53,144 nt of DNA from positions 1 to 53,144 of the forward strand of contig NZ_JAUSUP010000013.1 of the NCBI RefSeq assembly GCF_030814115.1, in the 5' to 3' direction. Within the stretch, counting starts at the first letter, position 1, and each line of letters opens with the position of its first letter. The stretch comes from Alkalibacillus filiformis (GTDB taxonomy: Bacteria > Bacillota > Bacilli > Bacillales > Alkalibacillaceae). The translations under genes and the position numbers were made by a program. Below are positions 46,953-53,144 of this stretch, piece after piece. The notes under the pieces were generated by a model, which saw only the letters and a list, made by a program, of their open reading frames with translations, did no database searches and had not been told where the DNA came from.

Positions 46953-47759
46953 TCATAAGAAATCTACAAAATGTCTTCTAAATTTAACATGTAAGTAGGA
47001 ACCGAATAAAAATAATACGATTACTAATGACCAGAAATATAATGAATATTCCCAGTTTGCAATAAAGAACCATTCTCCACCTAATAAAGATTGCCTATAA
47101 CCCTCAACAATATAGTAAAAAGGATTAATCATCATGACCATCTGTAGCCATTCTGGTAAACGGGTTGGTGGCCATAGGATTGGAGATAAATATAACAACA
47201 TCCTCATAATGGATTGCAAAAACATTTGAACATCTTGTGCAATAGTAGAGAGTGTTGAAGTGATTAATGAAATACTAAACAGTAATGCCATAACAGCAAA
47301 CATATATATTGGTAACTGCAAATAATACACCGATATTGGATAGCCAGCAAACTGTAACACGACCATAACGATTAATAAGAGCACTAAGTGGGGATATAAT
47401 TGCGAAAATATGACGTAATTAGGGATCACACTCATTGGAAAATTCATTTTAGAAAGCATTTTAATCTTTGAATAAATCGCTTTAGAACCTTTCAACACAC
47501 CGTTGTTAATTAAAAACCAAACAACAATTCCTGCTAACATCCACTGAAAGAAAGGAACGTCTTCGATTGGTTCTCTTTGACGAATACCGTAACCAAAAAC
47601 AAACCAAAAGATTGAGATCTGGATCATTGGGTTAATTAATTCCCAAGCCATCCCTAAATATGTATTCATCGTTGTACTTTTCAGTTCATAAACAGAAAGC
47701 CTTCTAACTAAGTAAAAATATTTAATCTGTTCCATTAGAACAGTTATACCTGCTCTCAT
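46953..47759 (-). CDS. tagG: Teichoic acid ABC exporter, permease
   Basis: A 268-residue ABC-2 permease with six membrane segments; YLGMAWELINPMIQISIFWFVFGYG and SPILWPPTRLPEWLQMVMMINPFYYIVEGYRQSLL are typical of TagG. It is followed by tagH and preceded by the TagB/F-like gene about 80 bp upstream, forming the export unit. Confidence 0.93.
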   Translation of the reverse strand: MRAGITVLMEQIKYFYLVRRLSVYELKSTTMNTYLGMAWELINPMIQISIFWFVFGYGIRQREPIEDVPFFQWMLAGIVVWFLINNGVLKGSKAIYSKIKMLSKMNFPMSVIPNYVIFSQLYPHLVLLLIVMVVLQFAGYPISVYYLQLPIYMFAVMALLFSISLITSTLSTIAQDVQMFLQSIMRMLLYLSPILWPPTRLPEWLQMVMMINPFYYIVEGYRQSLLGGEWFFIANWEYSLYFWSLVIVLFLFGSYLHVKFRRHFVDFL

Positions 47760-47840
47760 TGTTATTCCTACTTTCTAATGAGCATACTAAAATGTTAAAC
47801 AATCTGTATTATCTTATAGTTTCTATACATTTTCAAGAAT

Positions 47841-49034
47841 TTATTTATCGTTATAAAAAGCTTCTACAACTCGTTTCGAAGCCTCTCCATCTTCTATACC
47901 GCAAAACGTACTGTAAAATTGTTGATATGAAACACTTAAATCATTATCTTTAGATACTGCTTGAATATGTGAAATTACTTGTTCAGTATTTTTCACTAAA
48001 GGACCTGGCGCTTCTTGCTCTAAATCGAAGTAGAACCCTCTTAAATGATCGCGATACTCATCTAAATCATAGACGTAAAAAATAATAGGGCGTTTCAAGT
48101 TCGCAAAGTCGAAAAACACAGAAGAATAATCAGTAATTAATATATCTGAAATTACATAAAGCTCTCTTATATCCAAGTAATTAGAAACGTCATACGCAAA
48201 CCCTTCATACTCAGTTAAGTCAATATTTTCTGAGATTAAATAGTGCATTCTTAAGAGGATTACGTATTCATTGCCTAATTGCTCTTTCATTCGATTAAGG
48301 TCTAATTTAATATCAAACTTATATTGTCCTACACTGTAAAATTGGTTATCACGCCATGTTGGTGCGTATAATATTACTTTTTTATCCTTTGGTATATTTA
48401 ATTGTTCTTTGACTACGCTTACATCGCGTTGAGTGTAATTATATAAGAAATCATTACGTGGATAACCTGTTTCTAACACTTGACCGTTGAAACTAAAAGC
48501 TCTTGTAAAGATTTCTGTTGAGTATGCATTTGGTGATACTAAGTAATCCCAATTGCTTGATTCCGTTATAAAGTTTCGTTTATATCGTCCTGTATCTGTC
48601 CCTGGCATATGAATTTCTTTGATGTCTACTCCTAACCTTTTTAATGGTGTTCCGTGCCAAGTCTGAACATACTCCGTCTTCTTCGGTTTCGGCAACCAAT
48701 TAGGTAGTCGGACGTTGTTCACCCAATATTTCGCTCTAGGCATCGTTAGAAACCACTTGATTGTAAATCGTTTAATATATGGAATATTTAGACCTTCAAA
48801 TAATTTAGTATGGCGACGATCAACACTCCAAACGAGTTGTGCGTTAGGTGTATTTTCACTCATGTATTCGAAAATTGCCCTAGGACTATCACTATATTGT
48901 TTACCATGAAAACTTTCGAATACGACTAAACTGCTTTTTTTTGGTAATTCACCAACTATTTTAAAAATGATTTTGTATATTTTCTGCATTTTACTACCTG
49001 ATAAGATCCTTTTTATAACCTTACTAACCAACAT
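47841..49034 (-). CDS. CDP-glycerol glycerophosphotransferase, TagB/TagF-like
   Basis: The 397-residue product is a single glycerophosphotransferase domain with an N-terminal basic/hydrophobic segment for membrane binding. VQTWHGTPLKRLGVDIKEI, MPGTDTGRYKRNF, LETGYPRNDFL, YAPTWRDNQFY and DYSSVFFDFANLKRP are visible. It may be the TagB-like primase or the TagF-like polymerase; length slightly favours TagB. It closely parallels the C-terminal half of the 708-residue protein. It is the first gene of the minus-strand export unit, with GAGGTGAG before the ATG. Confidence 0.9.
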   Translation of the reverse strand: MLVSKVIKRILSGSKMQKIYKIIFKIVGELPKKSSLVVFESFHGKQYSDSPRAIFEYMSENTPNAQLVWSVDRRHTKLFEGLNIPYIKRFTIKWFLTMPRAKYWVNNVRLPNWLPKPKKTEYVQTWHGTPLKRLGVDIKEIHMPGTDTGRYKRNFITESSNWDYLVSPNAYSTEIFTRAFSFNGQVLETGYPRNDFLYNYTQRDVSVVKEQLNIPKDKKVILYAPTWRDNQFYSVGQYKFDIKLDLNRMKEQLGNEYVILLRMHYLISENIDLTEYEGFAYDVSNYLDIRELYVISDILITDYSSVFFDFANLKRPIIFYVYDLDEYRDHLRGFYFDLEQEAPGPLVKNTEQVISHIQAVSKDNDLSVSYQQFYSTFCGIEDGEASKRVVEAFYNDK

Positions 49035-49063
49035 TTCTCACCTCTTCTATTAATTCATCCCTT

Positions 49064-49092
49064 TTGAACATTGCGTTAACAGTATATAATAA
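49064..49092 (+). promoter_or_regulatory. Probable promoter of the right-end polymerase-like gene
   Basis: TTGAAC (49064-49069) is followed after 15 bases by TATAAT (49085-49090), or after 17 by TAATAA. It is about 45 bases before the start at 49135. Confidence 0.5.
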
Positions 49093-49134
49093 CTTAAGAG
49101 ATTTATATTGGATGAAACAAAAGGAGCCTTTTAA

Positions 49135-50343
49135 ATGAACATTCATGAGCATTTAAGCCAATTATTCAAATTACTCTTAATCATATTACTTTCCCTTCTA
49201 CCTATAAATATAATTGTTTCAACCAATTTCGCTAGTGACATTAGAGAAGTCGGCCTTACAACAACCGATTACACATTATATTTAAGTGCTATTCTAATAG
49301 TTTTATATCTTATTATTAACAAGAACTATTGGAAAGGTATATTGGATAAATTTATATACTTATACATTGCATCAGGTTTATTTATTATTATTAATTTAGT
49401 AAGCCATATTTATAACTCTAATTTTAATGAAAATTCAACTTTCATTGAATTAATATTTTCTCTCTTAATTATAATTGCTTTCGCTAAAGTTACTTGGTCT
49501 CCAAAACTGATTATAAATATCGGTTTTGTTGCTAGTTTTATTGTAATTTTAATCTTTATACATTGGCAAGTACTTGATAACCCTACTAACAGATTTCAGA
49601 GCATATTTAGAAATCCAAACGGCCTGGGAATAGTTGCATTTTGTTTAATCTTCTTTCAGATTATAGCAATTAGATTCATGCCTTTAATTTACAAATCTTA
49701 TTTCTATATAACAATCTGCCTTAACGTTGTTTTGGTATACGTTACTACATCAAGAGCTGTATGGCTAGCATTACTAGTTTCATTAATTTCATTTATTGTT
49801 ATTAAATTTTACAGAGAGAAGAGCAAGCACTTATTTGGGATTACTATTGGTACGTCATTTACACTTGTATTTCTATACATTCAGTTAGAAGGCACTCGAT
49901 TAGGTGATTGGCTTAATGATCAATCCCGTGAACATTTTTCTAAAAACTTTTTCTCAGGAAGAAGTGGTTTGTGGGCAGAGTTATGGGAAGCAATAATGGC
50001 TTCTCCAGTGATTGGGCACGGTGTCGGTGTCCATGCTAGAGATATTACATCTTATCAACTAACATCACATAACCAATTTTTACAGACTATGTTAGAGTCA
50101 GGATTTATTGGCTTCGTCATATTAATTGGCCTTTTATTAAGTCTATGGCTTTTACTATTAAAGAATTTGAATCATGGTGTTACAGTTTGGTCTATGAGTT
50201 TCTTTGTCGGCATTCTAGTATATCAATCACTTGAAATGAGCTTGTTTATTAACAATACATGGTTTGGACTATTTCAATGGCTAATTATTTGTATCGGTAT
50301 AAGCTTCAAAGATAATTATACAAAAACTGACAAAAATCTATAA
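49135..50343 (+). CDS. O-antigen ligase/polymerase-like membrane protein
   Basis: The 402-residue protein has about 10 membrane segments. FQSIFRNPNGLGIVAF, TSRAVWLALLV and GHGVGVHARDITSYQLTSHNQFLQTMLESGFIG form the O-antigen ligase (Wzy_C) signature, with histidine in SHNQFLQ. The gene is on its own, with AAAAGGAG before the ATG. Whether it polymerises repeat units or attaches a glycan to the wall is unknown. It is the third such gene in the window. Confidence 0.83.
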   Translation: MNIHEHLSQLFKLLLIILLSLLPINIIVSTNFASDIREVGLTTTDYTLYLSAILIVLYLIINKNYWKGILDKFIYLYIASGLFIIINLVSHIYNSNFNENSTFIELIFSLLIIIAFAKVTWSPKLIINIGFVASFIVILIFIHWQVLDNPTNRFQSIFRNPNGLGIVAFCLIFFQIIAIRFMPLIYKSYFYITICLNVVLVYVTTSRAVWLALLVSLISFIVIKFYREKSKHLFGITIGTSFTLVFLYIQLEGTRLGDWLNDQSREHFSKNFFSGRSGLWAELWEAIMASPVIGHGVGVHARDITSYQLTSHNQFLQTMLESGFIGFVILIGLLLSLWLLLLKNLNHGVTVWSMSFFVGILVYQSLEMSLFINNTWFGLFQWLIICIGISFKDNYTKTDKNL

Positions 50344-50379
50344 AATTATTAAATTCAATGTAGGATATTCGACTAAATA

Positions 50380-50388
50380 TGTTATAAT
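50380..50388 (+). promoter_or_regulatory. Extended -10 promoter of the glucosaminidase repeat gene
   Basis: TGTTATAAT (TATAAT at 50383-50388) lies about 115 bases before the TTG start. No clear -35 box is seen. The same nine bases stand upstream of the M14 repeat gene. The leader carries a short stem at about 50477-50494 (CCAAAATTA/TAATTTTTGG) directly before the ribosome binding site. Confidence 0.55.
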
Positions 50389-50504
50389 TCTTACAAGATT
50401 GTTACTCTATTTGATAGAAAGGAGTGTACTTACAGTCTAGCAATCTATTTCTACTAAATTACTAAGTTCCTATCCAAAATTAATAATTTTTGGAGGGAAG
50501 CTAA

Positions 50505-53042
50505 TTGAAAATTGAATTTAATCGCATCTTACAGTTATCTGTGATGGCATTAATTATAACTATTCTTAGTTTGAGTGGTGCACATCAGTCTCAAGCTAGT
50601 GGCGATACTTTAGAAGGTGTAGCTTTGAAGGATCGCACCCATGTATATGAATCAACTAACCGTAATTCTGACGTTTTACGAAGCTACTCAGAAGGTAGTA
50701 TCCTTCTTTACAAATCGTATTCTGAAAATTGGTATGAAGCCGTTGTCTTTGTAGATGGTGAGAGGAAGATAGGTTACATTAATGCATCAGATGTAGAAAC
50801 TTCTACCAGTAATCCATCAAGTCTACAAGGGATCGCATTAAAAGACCGCACCCCTGTTTATAGTAAAGCTTCAACAGACTCTAGCTCTCCACGCTCATAT
50901 GCGGAAGGAAGACTTCTTTACTATCAAACTTATACATCTGAATGGTATAAGGCAATCATTATTCGAAATGGTGAACGCGAGACAGTCTACATAAACGCAA
51001 GTGATGTAGAAAGTAAGGTTGACAGTCAAGAGTCACTTCAAGGCGTAGCATTAGCTGATCGTACACATGTGTACAGTAGAGCAAGTCGTGATGCAAGTAC
51101 TCTACGTTCGTACGCTCAAGGTCGAGTACTGTACTACAAGACTTTCTCTTCTGAGTGGTATGAGGCTATCGTCATTATTAACGGTGAACGACAAACTGGT
51201 TATATCCACCGTGATGATGTTGACAATCTAGTTGACAACCAAACAACTCTTGAAGGCATTGCAAAGGATACAACTAATGTTTATAGCCGTGCTTCCCGTA
51301 ATTCAAGCACATTTCGTTCATATAGCACTGGTACATCGCTAATCTATAAAACGTACTCTTCTGAGTGGTACGAGGCAATAGTTTTCATTAACGGTGAGCG
51401 ACAAACTGGTTATATCCACCGTGATGATGTTGACTCGAAGTTAGATAGTCAAGTTAGCTTAAGAGGTATCGCTACAGAGAGTAATACTAATGTGTACTCT
51501 TACCTATCAAGAAATGCTGATGTGTTAAGATCCTACAATGAAGGCTCTGTATTAATGTATCGTTCATTATCAGATAACTGGCATGAAGCTGTTGTATTTG
51601 TTGATGGTCAAAAACAAATTGGTTACATTAATGTGGATGATGTAGAGAATGCCTATAATACCCAAGAGAGTTTACAAGGTGCAGCAGTTAAAGATCCGAC
51701 AAATGTTTATAGTGGTGCTTCGAGAGATTCAAGCGTCCTAAGGTCTTATGATGAAAACCGAACATTACTTTTTAGAACATTTTCTGATTCTTGGTATGAA
51801 GCGACTGTTATTATTGATGGTGAGCCACAAACCGGTTATATCCATCGTGACGATGTAAATACAGACGCTAGAGTCGAAGATACAACACAGTATGATCGAG
51901 ACTTTAATGATGCTGTTGATAAATGGATGGCTCGCAGTCCACAAATTTGGGATAATGGTGGCTTCAAAGACGCTACTAGAGAAGACGTCATTTATTATGC
52001 AAATCCCGACAACTTCTCCGACAACAATGCCAATAGTTTTTTCCAGTATTTAGTCTTATCACAACCTGCAGGCCTTGATGCTAATGAGTTAGACCAAAAC
52101 TTGCTACATGATAAGGGTACATTACGAGGTACTGGTAGTGATTTTGTACGAGCAGGCCGTGACTATGATGTAAATGAGGTTTATTTAATTGCTCATGCAT
52201 TACACGAAACTGGTAACGGTACTTCTGAATTAGCTCAAGGTGTAGAGTACAACGGAACAACTGTTTATAACATGTATGGTATTGCTGCATATGACAGATG
52301 TCCTGTAGAGTGTGGAGCAGAACATGCGTACGAACAAGGTTGGGATACACCTGGTAAAGCTGTCATTGGCGGAGCTGAGTTTATCAGACAAAGGTACTTA
52401 GACTCTGGACAGGATACACTATATAAGATGAGGTGGAATCCTGAAAGCCCAGGTGATGACCAATATGCTACTGATGTCAACTGGGCTATTGGCCAAACAC
52501 ATCGTATAGCTAACCTGTATAGTTCAATAGATAACTATACTTTATTCTTTGATATCCCTGAATACAGTGGTGAAACTGATCAACCTAGTGAAGTAGCATC
52601 TTACCCAAGTGAAACAACAGGAACTACTACTGCTAGCTCCTTGGACTTCCGTAGTGGTCCTTCTACATCCGATTCAGTACTTGGGTCAATTTCTAACGGT
52701 ACAGAAATCGATGTATTAGGATATGCTGTCGGTCAGGAAGTAAGCGGTAATGACATTTGGTATCAAGTTAAGCATAATAACCAAACTGGATGGGTTCATA
52801 GTAATCATGTAGATTTAGATAACTTGCTACAAGTTAATACATCTTCGACTTCACTGAACGTTCGTTCTGAACCTGAAGTAGCTGACGGAAACATTATTGG
52901 TTCATTAGCTAAAAGTTCTTATGCTAATGCAGTAATGGAAAGTGGCTCAATGGTTAAAGAAGATGGATGGTATAAAGTTCATCTAACTGACAGTTCAGAA
53001 ACTGGATGGGTGAGCGGAGATTACATTCGTGAAATTAGATAA
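50505..53042 (+). CDS. Secreted repeat protein with glucosaminidase (GH73-type) and SH3 domains
   Basis: A signal peptide (residues 1-32, hydrophobic core LSVMALIITILSLSG) is followed by six repeats of about 62 residues at a period of about 70 (37-98, 107-168, 178-239, 249-309, 319-380, 389-451) of the same type as in the M14 protein. Residues about 465-685 are an endo-beta-N-acetylglucosaminidase with the catalytic glutamate in LIAHALHETGNGTSELA (E568) and NMYGIAAYD. Two SH3 domains close the protein (about 707-770 and 778-844, LDFRSGPSTSDSVLG and LNVRSEPEVADGN). It cuts the glycan strand of peptidoglycan and acts as an autolysin. The start is TTG 50505 after GGAGGG. The stop lies a few bases from the group IIC intron end. 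Confidence 0.92.
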   Translation: MKIEFNRILQLSVMALIITILSLSGAHQSQASGDTLEGVALKDRTHVYESTNRNSDVLRSYSEGSILLYKSYSENWYEAVVFVDGERKIGYINASDVETSTSNPSSLQGIALKDRTPVYSKASTDSSSPRSYAEGRLLYYQTYTSEWYKAIIIRNGERETVYINASDVESKVDSQESLQGVALADRTHVYSRASRDASTLRSYAQGRVLYYKTFSSEWYEAIVIINGERQTGYIHRDDVDNLVDNQTTLEGIAKDTTNVYSRASRNSSTFRSYSTGTSLIYKTYSSEWYEAIVFINGERQTGYIHRDDVDSKLDSQVSLRGIATESNTNVYSYLSRNADVLRSYNEGSVLMYRSLSDNWHEAVVFVDGQKQIGYINVDDVENAYNTQESLQGAAVKDPTNVYSGASRDSSVLRSYDENRTLLFRTFSDSWYEATVIIDGEPQTGYIHRDDVNTDARVEDTTQYDRDFNDAVDKWMARSPQIWDNGGFKDATREDVIYYANPDNFSDNNANSFFQYLVLSQPAGLDANELDQNLLHDKGTLRGTGSDFVRAGRDYDVNEVYLIAHALHETGNGTSELAQGVEYNGTTVYNMYGIAAYDRCPVECGAEHAYEQGWDTPGKAVIGGAEFIRQRYLDSGQDTLYKMRWNPESPGDDQYATDVNWAIGQTHRIANLYSSIDNYTLFFDIPEYSGETDQPSEVASYPSETTGTTTASSLDFRSGPSTSDSVLGSISNGTEIDVLGYAVGQEVSGNDIWYQVKHNNQTGWVHSNHVDLDNLLQVNTSSTSLNVRSEPEVADGNIIGSLAKSSYANAVMESGSMVKEDGWYKVHLTDSSETGWVSGDYIREIR
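51189..51434 (+). repeat. Recently duplicated segment inside the glucosaminidase gene
   Basis: A 36-base stretch at 51189-51224 is identical to 51399-51434, exactly 210 bases (70 codons) apart, and the sequence just before each copy also matches well. The two encode RQTGYIHRDDVD at the end of repeats 3 and 4. Such identity beyond the protein level suggests recent duplication or gene conversion. Confidence 0.8.
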
Positions 53043-53045
53043 ATA

Positions 53046-53144
53046 ATCAAGTAGGAGGAGGTGATTAACCTCCGACCTCTCACACCACCGTACGTACGGT
53101 TCCGTATACGGCGGTTCAATTTTATATTAAGCACGTACTTTCTT
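53046..53144 (-). mobile_element. Group IIC intron, 3' end (partial)
   Basis: On the minus strand the sequence reads TTGAACCGCCGTATACGG, then CGTACGTACGGTGGTG, the domain V hairpin (about 53083-53117). A domain VI hairpin follows (GGAGGTTAATCACCTCC, about 53053-53072) and ends in CTACTTGAT near 53046. This matches the 3' end of the O. iheyensis class IIC intron as I recall it. The rest lies outside the window to the right. The 3' splice point is uncertain by a few bases. Confidence 0.87.

Noticed and set aside
1-53144. A 53-kb plasmid closed through one intron
   Set aside because: The orientation of the intron pieces would permit it, but there are no replication, partition or mobilisation genes, and core wall genes such as tagO and mnaA suggest a chromosome.

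Overview
The window reads as a chromosomal surface-polysaccharide locus from a low-GC Gram-positive bacterium of the Bacillaceae type. The ribosome binding sites are of the AGGAGG kind, the wall teichoic acid genes resemble those of Bacillus (mnaA, tagO, tagA, tagB/F, tagG, tagH), and both ends carry pieces of a group IIC intron very like the Oceanobacillus iheyensis intron as I remember it. Family-level placement is inference; no rRNA or taxonomic marker is present.

Layout. 1-91: 5' end of a group IIC intron, abutting the terminator of mnaA. 122-9830 (all minus): mnaA, a sulfotransferase, a secreted repeat protein with an M14 carboxypeptidase domain, a flippase, a kinase-fold phosphotransferase, a pgcA broken by an internal deletion, and a VanZ-family gene. 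9831-10921: a small unknown gene and a relic of an IS21-family element. 10922-17496: a sulfate-activation block (cysD, cysN/C fusion, SLC13-type permease, cysQ) with UDP-glucose dehydrogenase. 17620-24078: an AT-rich patchwork with a truncated flippase, a polymerase, an IS21 relic that truncates a sulfotransferase, an intact sulfotransferase, an intact flippase and a glycosyltransferase, then about 500 bp of debris. 24079-38110: the main heteropolysaccharide cluster, containing what look like complete pathways to UDP-2,3-diacetamido-glucuronate (WbpA/B/E/D type) and UDP-diacetamidobacillosamine (PglF/E/D type), a PglC-type initiating transferase and a Wzz-type length regulator. 38290-49034: wall teichoic acid genes, interrupted by a plus-strand polymerase/ligase and glycosyltransferase pair. 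49135-53042 (plus): another polymerase/ligase and a second secreted repeat protein carrying a glucosaminidase domain. About 53046-53144: 3' end of a group IIC intron in the same orientation as the one at the start.

How the genes fit together. MnaA, TagO, TagA, TagB/F and TagGH would make and export a glycerol-phosphate wall teichoic acid; tagD is not in the window. The Pgl and Wbp enzymes, glycosyltransferases, flippase, polymerase and Wzz-type protein would make a Wzy-dependent capsule or exopolysaccharide of N-acetylated amino sugars and uronic acids. CysD, CysN/C, the permease and CysQ make PAPS and clear PAP. With no sulfite-forming enzymes here and two intact sulfotransferases plus one fragment, the likeliest purpose is sulfation of the polysaccharide. 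This is the most interesting system in the window: a candidate locus for a sulfated, uronic-acid-containing surface glycan in a Gram-positive bacterium. Two wall hydrolases with the same repeat family bracket most of the locus.

The locus has been reworked repeatedly: two IS21 relics with inverted ends around the sulfate block, one truncated flippase, one truncated sulfotransferase, a deleted pgcA, and intron copies at both edges.
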